NCBI GenBank assembly: GCA_012271015.1
Contig: JAAXHD010000120.1
Span: 12,978 to 55,602, forward strand
DNA from: Candidatus Poribacteria bacterium
GTDB taxonomy: Bacteria > Poribacteria > WGA-4E > WGA-3G
Direction of reading: 5' to 3'
Length of the DNA: 42,625 nt
Shown: piece after piece, positions 1 through 7,763 of the stretch
How the letters are laid out: each line of letters starts with the position of its first letter
Numbering within the stretch: the first letter of the stretch is position 1
The notes under the pieces: generated by a model
The model's input: only the letters and a program-made list of their open reading frames with translations
Told to the model about the DNA's origin: nothing
Database searches by the model: none
Program-made: the position numbers and the translations under genes

Positions 1-20
1 CGCATCCGTTCTGGCGCGAC

Positions 21-48
21 GGATTTCGTCTCTCCCCAGACGAAATCC
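21..48. repeat. Perfect 11-bp inverted repeat (hairpin)
   Basis: GGATTTCGTCT at 21-31 is matched exactly by AGACGAAATCC at 38-48 around a 6-nt loop. No T-run follows on either strand, so it is not an obvious intrinsic terminator. It sits directly before the dispersed repeat at 47-92. The stem is seen in the sequence; its role is unknown. Confidence 0.75.
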
Positions 49-92
49 AGCGTTGATTCGCAAAAACCCTGTGCCGATGTTGCAGGTTACGC
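47..92. repeat. Dispersed repeat with terminator-like hairpin (copy near window start)
   Basis: This stretch is nearly identical to 26471-26515 and related to 30727-30760 and, in opposite orientation, to 16179-16203. On the minus strand it reads CCTGC, a loop, then a CAGG-type arm followed by GTTTTTGC, like a weak intrinsic terminator. Here the right arm is imperfect (CACAGG). What it would terminate in this position is not clear, because the nearest gene lies on the plus strand. Confidence 0.6.
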
Positions 93-215
93 ACTTTGGG
101 CTAATCCTGCGACGGAATCTCGGACGCGCCATAGAATTTTAACGTATCTCATATCAAAAATCAAGGGCGTTTTAAAGCCTTGCTTCAGTTGTCTTAGCAT
201 CTGTGAAAAAAACTC

Positions 216-245
216 TTGACTTTTTTTAAGAAAAAGTTGTATAAT
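216..245 (+). promoter_or_regulatory. Sigma-70-type promoter upstream of the OmpA-type lipoprotein
   Basis: TTGACT at 216-221 and TATAAT at 240-245 are separated by 18 nt, within AT-rich DNA. The next gene on this strand starts at 527, so transcription from here would give a 5' leader of about 275 nt. No gene or known riboswitch is recognised in that leader. The assignment is based on consensus match only. Confidence 0.65.
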
Positions 246-526
246 ATAATATTAAATATACCTGTGAGAATAAATTGCTTGCAGGTCTTCGCATATTGCA
301 AAGTTCGTGATGCAGTTTCGGGCATTGAAAAACCGTTGTCCGCGCGGGAAACGAATTGTCCCGTTCGCACACATACGCTCATGACGGGATTTGAGAAGAA
401 TTCCGGGGAAAATCATAGAGTATATCATATAGAAAGTTGACTTTTTGGCGTAATTTGAGAGCCGGCTTCTTGGTATCGGCTTGCAAGCAACGCATTAAAT
501 TGTTGTAAAAAACTTAGGAGGAATCC

Positions 527-1405
527 ATGATAAGTAGATCCGCTTTCACAATCATCGCTCTTCTGGGTGTTGTGCTTGTTGTGAGTAGTTGCGGCAAGTT
601 GGATCAGGAAGAGTTTGAAATGTGGAAGAATGAACATGTCTCGCAGATGGAGCAAACTGAAGCAGACATGTCAAACAAGATTACAATGCTGGATGGCAAG
701 GTCGATCAGCAAGGCAAAGACCTAACAGAAGCCATCTCCAGAGCGAAGGATGAGGCGATTGCCGCGTCCCAGCAAGGGGATGCCGATACCATTGCTGCTG
801 CGAATCAAAGTGCTAAAGAAGGGGACGCACAACTCCGCGCCGATCTAACAGAGTCTATTGATATGAGAGGGCAAAAAGCAATGGACTTTGCCAAAGGCGA
901 AGATGCCAAACTGCAAAAACAACTTGATGCCCAAGGGGAAGACCATAAAGCCCAAGACGCAGCAATCAAACAGCTTGAGTCTAAAGTCATGGCTTTGGAA
1001 GAAGGTTTAGCCATGGTGGCAGAAGAGGTTGCCGCAGCACCGACATTGCTGGTTACCGTCACTTTCGCCAGTGGCCGAACCGCTCTATCCAGCGACGGAC
1101 AGCAGATGCTTGACGGTATCGTTGAACAACTCACGGAAGCTTCGGACGCAAAGATCAAGGTTGTTGGACACGCTGACGGCATGCCCGTCCTGCGCGGAAG
1201 TTACAGAAGCAATTGGGACCTCTCACAGGCACGCGCGAACTCTGCTTCAAAGTACCTGCAATCCAAAGGAATCGATGCTGGCAGAATTGAGGCTGTCGGT
1301 AAAGCACACACCGATCCTGTTGCCCCACAGAACACTGCCGCAGGTAGAGCTATGAATCGCAGGGTCGAAGTCATTCTGGTCCCTGCACATGGCCATTCAC
1401 ACTAA
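527..1405 (+). CDS. OmpA-family lipoprotein with coiled-coil stalk
   Basis: The 292-residue product probably anchors the outer membrane to peptidoglycan. It begins with a lipoprotein signal of about 21 residues ending in VSSC, so Cys22 would be lipidated. Residues 25-170 are rich in Glu, Gln, Lys and Ala and look like a long coiled coil. Residues 180-285 form an OmpA/MotB-type peptidoglycan-binding domain, with GHADG, a DLSQARA segment, a GIDAGRIEAVG segment and a terminal NRRVEV; the Asp and Arg expected to bind diaminopimelate are present. An AGGAGG ribosome site lies 5 nt before the ATG. A His-rich tail (HGHSH) ends the protein. The domain call is firm. The exact role (Pal-like or porin-associated) cannot be told, as there is no tol gene nearby. 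Confidence 0.9.
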   Translation: MISRSAFTIIALLGVVLVVSSCGKLDQEEFEMWKNEHVSQMEQTEADMSNKITMLDGKVDQQGKDLTEAISRAKDEAIAASQQGDADTIAAANQSAKEGDAQLRADLTESIDMRGQKAMDFAKGEDAKLQKQLDAQGEDHKAQDAAIKQLESKVMALEEGLAMVAEEVAAAPTLLVTVTFASGRTALSSDGQQMLDGIVEQLTEASDAKIKVVGHADGMPVLRGSYRSNWDLSQARANSASKYLQSKGIDAGRIEAVGKAHTDPVAPQNTAAGRAMNRRVEVILVPAHGHSH

Positions 1406-1487
1406 TTCCAAATCATTCATTGGGTAGAAGCCGTTTTAGTTGCTCTGATCCAATGCGTGCAGTTCAAGCGTTTTGTATCGACATAGA

Positions 1488-1510
1488 GGCGGGTCACCAT
1501 TCGACCCGCC
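1488..1510. repeat. Perfect 8-bp hairpin between two genes
   Basis: GGCGGGTC at 1488-1495 pairs with GACCCGCC at 1503-1510 around a 7-nt loop, 83 nt after the OmpA-type gene stop. There is no T-run, so it is at best an mRNA-stabilising or factor-dependent end signal. Confidence 0.6.
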
Positions 1511-1565
1511 TACTGCTATCATATCACCGTCCGATAGCGGGCGTCGGATGAGGACTTTATCGCCT

Positions 1566-2249
1566 ATGCGTTTGGTATTTGCCTGTTTTTTGCTTTTGCT
1601 GTTGACCCCCTGCCTAACACTGGCAGATACCGCCGATGTGCAACCCCTACGCCCCTCACCCGTCCGAGACTTTTTAGCAGAACACCTGCAATTCCCGTCG
1701 TTTCAGTTGTCCCTATTCTCATACAAACCGGAGTTGAGCAACTTGATCGATATTCTCCAAAGTGTCGGCGTATCGCGGATTCCGGGTGAACTGTTACCAA
1801 CGTTTTCGGTTGTATTTGAACACAGCACCGAATTCGATTCACGTTTGGAGATCGGCTACTGGCAGATGGAGCTTGACATCCCGCCGCCTACCTCAGCAAA
1901 TCTCTCCACCACCCTTATCCCGATTTCGTATCAGTTTATCTATCGTCCGGTGCTTCTCGCCGAATATTTTCCAATTTACTTAGGGGGGGGTATCGGTTAT
2001 TTGGGAGCAAGTTTTAGTGGTAGTGCAGTCGATCTAATTGAACAACAAGGTATCAGTTTTGATAATAGAACTTCGGGGCCGACCGGATACGTTCTCATTG
2101 GGGCAGAACTGTTGGAGTGGGATCATAACCTCTCACTCACCTTCGAGGTGAAACGGATACTCAAAACAGTAGAGACAACTGGCACAATTCCACTCGATTT
2201 GATTTTAGACGGCACTGCAATCGGCTTAGGTGTCAAAATGCAATTTTAA
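1566..2249 (+). CDS. Small predicted outer-membrane beta-barrel protein
   Basis: The product is about 227 residues, with a signal peptide of about 19 residues (MRLVFAC through TLA). It is followed by alternating hydrophobic strands, Gly/aromatic-rich segments and a C-terminal Phe (KMQF), as in outer-membrane barrels. I chose the ATG at 1566 because AGGA lies at 1551-1554 and the signal peptide starts there; in-frame ATGs at 1473 and 1548 would add a charged, non-signal extension that covers the hairpin at 1488-1510. A run of eight G at 1983-1990 encodes a Gly-rich turn and is prone to slippage. No family is recognised beyond a general OmpA/OmpW-like barrel. It may be cotranscribed with the preceding OmpA-type lipoprotein. 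Confidence 0.7.
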   Translation: MRLVFACFLLLLLTPCLTLADTADVQPLRPSPVRDFLAEHLQFPSFQLSLFSYKPELSNLIDILQSVGVSRIPGELLPTFSVVFEHSTEFDSRLEIGYWQMELDIPPPTSANLSTTLIPISYQFIYRPVLLAEYFPIYLGGGIGYLGASFSGSAVDLIEQQGISFDNRTSGPTGYVLIGAELLEWDHNLSLTFEVKRILKTVETTGTIPLDLILDGTAIGLGVKMQF

Positions 2250-2317
2250 AATGGAATTGTAGAAGCGAATTTCACTCGCGAGTTTTTACTGACACCTCTG
2301 CTTGGAAGGATACAGGG

Positions 2318-2446
2318 GACGCGCAGCCCGTAACATTGTCCCGTAGGTTTCCTCTATAGGAGACTTGTGCAAGGAGGGCGGATATACGGAAAGGCACGTT
2401 ATTCACCCAACTCGCCTCACCGAACCGCAAGGTAAAATTAAAAAGT
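2318..2446 (+). repeat. Gene-start repeat, copy A
   Basis: This is a long copy of the interspersed repeat. It shares CGCGCAGCCCGTAAC with copy C (20248-20262), a GGAGGGCGG...TACGGAAAGG block with copies B and C, and ends in the conserved tail CCGAACCGCAAGG followed by TAAAATTAAAAA. The left part (ACATTGTCCCG and a hairpin-like block) also matches the reverse complement of 35127-35165. The frame T-E-P-Q-G-K-I-K-K is open through the tail and continues into the downstream membrane-protein gene. Confidence 0.8.
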
Positions 2447-3891
2447 ATGGCACGCGCATTCTCCCATTTGTTGTCTGTCTTGTATTCGGCTATATCATCG
2501 GTGGTTACTCGGATACGCCACTCCCGCTTCTCAGTTTGTTGGCCGCTACCTGTGCTTTCGTCTTTCTCGGCATGGAGCTTGCGGTCTATCTGCTGTTAAT
2601 CGCTCTACCCTTTTCATTCCGCTACATCCTCCCAGGTCGCTTTGAGATCCAAACACCGACAGAACCACTCTTAGGGATGCTCGTTGTCGTTTACTGCGTA
2701 CGGCGAATACTTGATCGGGTGATCCAGTCGGGAATCGGAGTTCCCTCCTACAAGGATAGGACCCAGTCGGGAATCGGAGTTCCCTCCTATAGGGATAAAC
2801 AGGAAAATACTTTCCCTTTTTTTCTTCCAATCTGTCTCTACATCCTTGTTACATTCCTTTCTGCCATCAACACACCAGATCTTTTTGGCACACTTAAAGG
2901 AGCACTCCGTGCGACAGTTTACATCCTGTTTAGTGTGGTAGTGCATGCTGTCATCGAAAATAGAGTTGCTCTGAAGCGGCTTTTTATTGCCAGTTTTCCA
3001 TCCGCCACGGTTGCCGTTATCTGGACAGTTATTGTTCTCATTTACCATATAGATGCATGGCAGTGGACGAGCGCGTATCGGAGCGCGCCGTTTACGAATT
3101 ATTCTGTTTATGGTGCGTTTACCGCGCTCTTCTTCCTCGTTTGCCTCAGTCGTCTCCTTTTTGACAGTAGCGGGTATGACCGCGTGCTCTGGACAGCGTG
3201 GTTCTTATGCTTCGGTGTGGGTCTTTTAATGTGCTTTTCGCGTGGGGTTTGGTTATCGGTCATCGTTGCGATCGGTTTCATGCTGCTGCAACTGGGGAAA
3301 GGTGTTACCCATAAAAAGATTCTGTTTATCGGTGCTGCATGCCTTATTTTACTGGTCTGTCTGAATTTGCCCGGTATCTACAACATTCTCGTTGAACGCA
3401 TTACATCCGCAGTGGACCTCGGTTACGCTTCAAACCGAGCACGTCTCTTGCGATGGGGGCAGGCATTCGTGATGTTCGCTGAAAGCCCTATTTTGGGTAA
3501 GGGTTATGGTGCGTTTGCGATGTTGTACGAGGAGGATGTCGCACTTGTCGGAAGTTATACGGCACAGTACCAACTCGGTGCACACAGCGAATACCTTCAA
3601 GTTATGGCGGAATTGGGAATTGTGGGATTAGGTGCCTGGATTTGGCTGAACCTTGCCTTCTTACGCTACGGCTTTCGTGCCCTCAAAACGTTAGAAGATG
3701 GCTTTTACCGTGCTATTGTCATTGGATTGATGGCAGCGGAAATTTCATTGATGGTGCATTTCACAGTGAACAACCTGCTGAATGGCGACGCCATTGGCGT
3801 TCCTTTTTGGGGTATCTACGGATTATTGCCAGCTGTCGTACAAATGGCGAACCGTGAAAAGATTACAACCGAAACTGCACACAGTGTATAA
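2365..3891 (+). CDS. O-antigen ligase/polymerase-like polytopic membrane protein
   Basis: The 508-residue product has about 10-12 hydrophobic helices and a Wzy_C-like block. Around residues 370-415 it carries a GKGYGAF segment and a large periplasmic loop, then AHSEYLQVMAELG, the typical O-antigen ligase signature. It would join glycan repeats or ligate glycan to a lipid carrier in the inner membrane. The start is uncertain. The only in-frame start upstream of the first helix is TTG at 2365, with AGGAGA just 2 nt away, and the first 28 residues are then encoded by repeat copy A. An ATG right after the repeat (2447) is out of frame. A 13-codon tandem duplication encoding QSGIGVPSY interrupts a cytoplasmic or loop region near residues 121-146. 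A sulfatase-like gene follows after 45 nt, suggesting an operon. Confidence 0.75.
   Translation: MCKEGGYTERHVIHPTRLTEPQGKIKKYGTRILPFVVCLVFGYIIGGYSDTPLPLLSLLAATCAFVFLGMELAVYLLLIALPFSFRYILPGRFEIQTPTEPLLGMLVVVYCVRRILDRVIQSGIGVPSYKDRTQSGIGVPSYRDKQENTFPFFLPICLYILVTFLSAINTPDLFGTLKGALRATVYILFSVVVHAVIENRVALKRLFIASFPSATVAVIWTVIVLIYHIDAWQWTSAYRSAPFTNYSVYGAFTALFFLVCLSRLLFDSSGYDRVLWTAWFLCFGVGLLMCFSRGVWLSVIVAIGFMLLQLGKGVTHKKILFIGAACLILLVCLNLPGIYNILVERITSAVDLGYASNRARLLRWGQAFVMFAESPILGKGYGAFAMLYEEDVALVGSYTAQYQLGAHSEYLQVMAELGIVGLGAWIWLNLAFLRYGFRALKTLEDGFYRAIVIGLMAAEISLMVHFTVNNLLNGDAIGVPFWGIYGLLPAVVQMANREKITTETAHSV
2725..2800 (+). repeat. In-frame 39-bp tandem duplication of a palindromic repeat inside a gene
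   Basis: Two copies with a 39-nt period start at 2725 and 2764. Each contains GGGAATCGGAGTTCCC, a hairpin with arms GGGAA and TTCCC, and encodes QSGIGVPSY plus a charged turn. Related palindromic sequences occur at 31806-31830 and, inside sppA, at 32793-32822. The length is a multiple of three, so the frame of the membrane protein is kept. Confidence 0.85.
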
Positions 3892-3936
3892 TATAAGAAG
3901 AATTGATTTGCTAATATTGCGAAAGGGAGATATTCA

Positions 3937-5295
3937 ATGAACATTATCCACATTATTTCAGACACATTTAGACGCGATAACCTCGCTATCTATGGCGGAA
4001 AGGGATACACACCCTCCCTGAACGCCTTCGCGGAAAAATGCGTCATTTTCGATAAAGCGTATGTCTGTGGTTTTCCGACTGTCCCGATCCGAGGTGAACT
4101 CGTGACAGGGCAAGTCAGCATCTGCCGGCGAGGGTGGGAACCCTTGAAGCGAGATGTCCCTGTCATCGCAACCGATTTAACGAACGCTGGAATCGTTAGC
4201 ATGATGATTGCGGATACACCCCATCACATCAACAATGGTTTCTTTTACAACCGTGAATTCACGGGATGGAAGTGGATTCGCGGGCAAGAGGGTGATCATT
4301 TAGAGACGCAGCCCTACGATTATGAATCGAAAAAATCGTTGCAGTATCGCGAGTATACTCGAACGCATCCGAACAAATTGCCTGCTGGACTCGGTAACCA
4401 CCTGAGAAACATGGCGTTTCGGCAGACGGAGGCAGACACTTACGTTGCGCAGACGATGCAGACGGCTTGCGACTGGTTGGAGCGGAACCATCAGCACGAA
4501 AATTTCTATCTGATGGTGGATACCTTCGATCCACACGAACCGTGGGATGCCCCTGAATGGTATCTAAAACGTTTCGATTCAAGCGATTACGACGGACCGG
4601 AACCGATCTATCCGCCTTACGGTCCCAATCCGATGAATGAACGAGAAACGGAACGTCTCAACGCACTCTACCGCGCAGAAGCATCACTGGTCGACAACTG
4701 GATCGGACAACTCTTGCGGAAAATAGACTATATGGGTCTAATGGAAAACACGATGGTGATTTTCATGGCAGACCACGGTTTCCTACTGGGTGAACACGGA
4801 CTGCTGGCGAAGAACCTCAGCATGTATGAAGAGGTCATCCATATCCCACTCATGGTGTATCACCCAGATGCAACACCCCGTCGGACGGAGGCACTCGCCA
4901 GCATTATTGATATCCCGCCCACTGTTATTGATGTGTTCGGTGCGGAACGCGGGGCACAAGTGGAAGGTAACAGCCTCCTCCCCGTTATCGTGGGAGATTC
5001 CGACACAGGACGCGAGTATGCCGTTACGCATGGGGCATGGGTCGGGGGTTGGAGTCCTGATGGCGGTAGCCCGCATGGGAGTATCACCGATGGCATCTGG
5101 TCCCTGCTTTTAGAGAACCAAGGCGCACCGAAACAATTATTCCATTTACCCTCTGATTCGGAGCAGATGCAGAATCGGTTTGAATCGGATACGCCAGAGG
5201 CGCGACGGCTTTATCAAGCGTTTTTGGACTTCTTAGCACAGCACGGTGCCCCTGAGGCGATGGTGACAGAATTCCAGAGTCGGTGGCAGAATTAA
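3937..5295 (+). CDS. Sulfatase-fold hydrolase (alkaline phosphatase superfamily) with Thr at the nucleophile position
   Basis: The 452-residue product has the sulfatase fold from end to end. An N-terminal metal site (IISDTFRRDN) comes first, then the nucleophile region (A41-Y42...T48-V-P-I-R52...LVTG), DPHEPWDAP near residue 190, and FMADHGFLLGEHG near 275. The final segment, with the KQLFHLPSD-type tail, is typical of family members. Canonical sulfatases have Cys or Ser at the first position of C/S-x-P-S-R, which is oxidised to formylglycine; here Thr48 occupies it. Thr nucleophiles are known in nucleotide pyrophosphatases and phosphopentomutases of the same superfamily, so phosphodiester or phosphonate hydrolysis is possible (inference). 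No signal peptide is seen, so it may be cytoplasmic. GGGAG precedes the ATG. Confidence 0.85.
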   Translation: MNIIHIISDTFRRDNLAIYGGKGYTPSLNAFAEKCVIFDKAYVCGFPTVPIRGELVTGQVSICRRGWEPLKRDVPVIATDLTNAGIVSMMIADTPHHINNGFFYNREFTGWKWIRGQEGDHLETQPYDYESKKSLQYREYTRTHPNKLPAGLGNHLRNMAFRQTEADTYVAQTMQTACDWLERNHQHENFYLMVDTFDPHEPWDAPEWYLKRFDSSDYDGPEPIYPPYGPNPMNERETERLNALYRAEASLVDNWIGQLLRKIDYMGLMENTMVIFMADHGFLLGEHGLLAKNLSMYEEVIHIPLMVYHPDATPRRTEALASIIDIPPTVIDVFGAERGAQVEGNSLLPVIVGDSDTGREYAVTHGAWVGGWSPDGGSPHGSITDGIWSLLLENQGAPKQLFHLPSDSEQMQNRFESDTPEARRLYQAFLDFLAQHGAPEAMVTEFQSRWQN

Positions 5296-5315
5296 TTTTT
5301 GCTACAGTAATCTAA

Positions 5316-5331
5316 GAGGTTTCCTAACCTC
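5316..5331. other. Small hairpin between convergent genes
   Basis: GAGGTT at 5316-5321 pairs with AACCTC at 5326-5331 around a 4-nt loop, between the stop of the sulfatase-like gene and the stop of the minus-strand oligosaccharyltransferase remnant. No T-run follows, so a terminator role is only suggested by position. Confidence 0.4.
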
Positions 5332-5343
5332 GCTTCCGCACAT

Positions 5344-7745
5344 TCACTTCTTACCCGCTACCATCGGTTCAGTTGCGAGGTATTTTTCATCCACCTCTAT
5401 ATCGAGTGGGTAGTGAATCTCCCAGACTTTGATGTCTTTCGCGTTACCTTCATCTGTTGGGTAAACAGGGACGAAAATATCAGTGTGTTCACCGCGCAGA
5501 AACAACTTGACAGCAAGACTATTCCAACCGAGAAGCGGAACGTAATAGGCACTGCTGAGCTGGGTTTGAGCGTCAAAGTCCAAAACGAGTCCCCCGTTTT
5601 CGATATCCACTGCAATCTGAGACGTTGGAAGGTTGACGACTCTTGCTACCGTTACGTCCCTCGCCAAGGTTTCGCCCAGTTCTTCTGCAGCGATCGCCTC
5701 ATTTTCGTCCTTAAAGTGCGCGGTAATGGATAAGGTGTAAGAGAGGTGCGGGCAATATCAATGAAGTCTAACGGTGCGTCTGTCCCTCGCGGTTGCATTC
5801 GGTAGGGGGTGCTGATCGGTGTCTCTGTTCGTACAAGTTGGTAGAACTCAAATTGTCTATCACTGTTTTCATCGCTGCCCATACGTGAATAGTTTCGGGA
5901 GCGGGATAGCACCCCCTGCTCTGTCAACATCAGGTGCGTGGCTTTGTGCGTTTTGAGAAATTCCAGTGCTTCGCGTTCGTCTGGTGCACAGAAGACGTGT
6001 CGGTAATAGAGATGTATCCAATGAGGAAGAAAGTGATCCGAATCAACGATGGTGTTAACACCGCCGAGGACGTTGAGTTGTGTGCCGTATCCCCAATTGG
6101 CTGCGATCACGGATTTTCTGGGAAGGGTTTCGTGCATCCATTTAAACACTCCTGCCCTGCTGCCTTGCCCTGGGACCGGTGGCCGCATGTGAGCGGCAGC
6201 GTAAATAGACCTGTTTGCATGTCCGCCGATCGGTGTCCAAAAAAGAACAGGTATCAACACAATGGGGGCAAAGATAGCAGTCGCGCGTTTTTCCCTCACC
6301 TGTGGATAAAGGATATTTGCATCCTTGAGCCACTATATGAGGTGCACAGGAGAAAACCAAAGGAGCCACGCCGTGCCATAAGCGAGTGGCAGTCCGATAA
6401 AGAAGTCGTGTCGCTTACCACCGCGTGAGAGTCCCACCCATAAGAGAAACCATGCAAGCGTCGCGAGTGTTACCAATTCGTCCTTTGCTACTTCCTTTCG
6501 GAGGCACGCAATACCGATTGATAGACCTGTCAATCCCAACGAAATAAAAAAGAGAGCGTTGCAGGTATCCACTCCTATCCACCCGTTGACCTGCGTGCGA
6601 AAAAAGGTTGTGCCGACAAACAGAGAGAGTGAGAGTGCCAGAGGAAGTCCTTTCCACTTCCACAAGTGGAGACAAGCCGTTATCAATCCAAGGCTGCCTA
6701 AGACAAATACCGCCCCGTATCGTCCCGTCCAATAACTGAAATTCGGATCGGCCAACTCCCCCACATTCTGCATGAGTTCGCTCTCACGGAACGGATAGGC
6801 TGTCTCTGCGAAGGTCCCAGACTGCATGAAGATATAACCTATTCCCGCGGCGATGCCAAGTAGTGTTAAGCCCCACGCGAGTTTTTGGGAATGTGGACGG
6901 AGTTGCTCGATAGACTTGAGGAGCAGGTATCTAATTCCATACAGCGCGAAAACCGTCAGAGGTGGAAGTAGCACCAGGGCGGCGACATGCGTTGAGAAAC
7001 CGTATCCACTGCGATAGGCGGGGCTGATAAGATAGAGCCACGGAACGAACATCAGCATCCACAAGAGATACGCTTTGAGCTGCTGTTCTGTATCTGTAGT
7101 ACAAAACTTCCAAAGTTTCACCCCGACAATCATCAAGGCGAAAAACCCGAAGCCTTCCCAACTCAGTCCACCCAAGAAGACGGTGAATCCAGCGAGTGCA
7201 GTGGCAATCCATCTGCGTCGTCCGGGTTCTATAGATTCCTTATAGAGATAACTGGTGACAGCAAATATACCGAGCATCCAGCACCATGCATCCCTGTCGC
7301 CGAAACCCGCGGCACTGCGCTCTATACTCCCGGGCAGCGTTGCGAGAAGGAGCGCGACAATCGCGGCGAAAACGACTCCATAAACACGGGCAAGGAAGAA
7401 ACACACCACACCGAGTCCGAGTGTGAAACAGATAGCAGAAGCATAGACTTGGATATGGTAAAGTGTGAGTTTCGGAGACACCCATCCGATGGTTTTGTGC
7501 GTGTAGGCGATGGCATAGGCATAGAGAGGGAACAACTGTCCATTATCTCTGCCGTGTGGCAACCAGCGACGCATATCGCGTGCGGGGAGAACGCCGCGCT
7601 CGGCGATCTCTTGTGCCTGTCCTGCGAAGAGATACGCATCGTTAGAGGTGAACTGTCCATGGGGTAGTCTGGATACGCCTTGCATGCGAATCCAGCAGGC
7701 AAGTAGCAAGATGGCACATAAAAGGATTTTTTGGTAGAAGTTCAT
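5344..7745 (-). pseudogene. STT3-like oligosaccharyltransferase, broken by an in-frame TAG and a frameshift
   Basis: Read as one gene, this locus encodes about 800 residues, the usual size of STT3/AglB/PglB proteins. These transfer lipid-linked glycans to Asn on proteins outside the cytoplasmic membrane. The first part (7745-6333) has many membrane helices, an N-terminal acidic site (SNDAYLF) and a second acidic loop (GFGDRDAW). It ends at an amber codon at 6335-6333. The same frame resumes at once as WLKDANILYPQ and continues to ANWGYGTQLNVL, the equivalent of the WWDYG motif. The frame is then lost near 5735-5770. The third piece, downstream to 5344, reads on sensibly (YTLSITAHF, then LARDVTVARVV) in another frame. 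AAGGAGG lies 13 nt before the ATG at 7745. Two lesions favour a decayed gene over one sequencing error. Confidence 0.8.
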
Positions 7746-7763
7746 TGTAAGGGTGTGTCCTCC

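Noticed and set aside
47..92. Short repeat units as a possible CRISPR array
   Set aside because: The units are scattered across the window singly, with no regular spacers and no cas genes.
6333..6335. TAG read as a recoded amino acid (pyrrolysine or suppressor)
   Set aside because: A second lesion (frameshift) downstream makes gene decay simpler, and no other interrupted gene in the window shows the same pattern.
5934..6428. Plus-strand open frame inside the STT3-like locus
   Set aside because: The minus strand carries clear oligosaccharyltransferase motifs across the same region; the plus frame is unrelated to any family.
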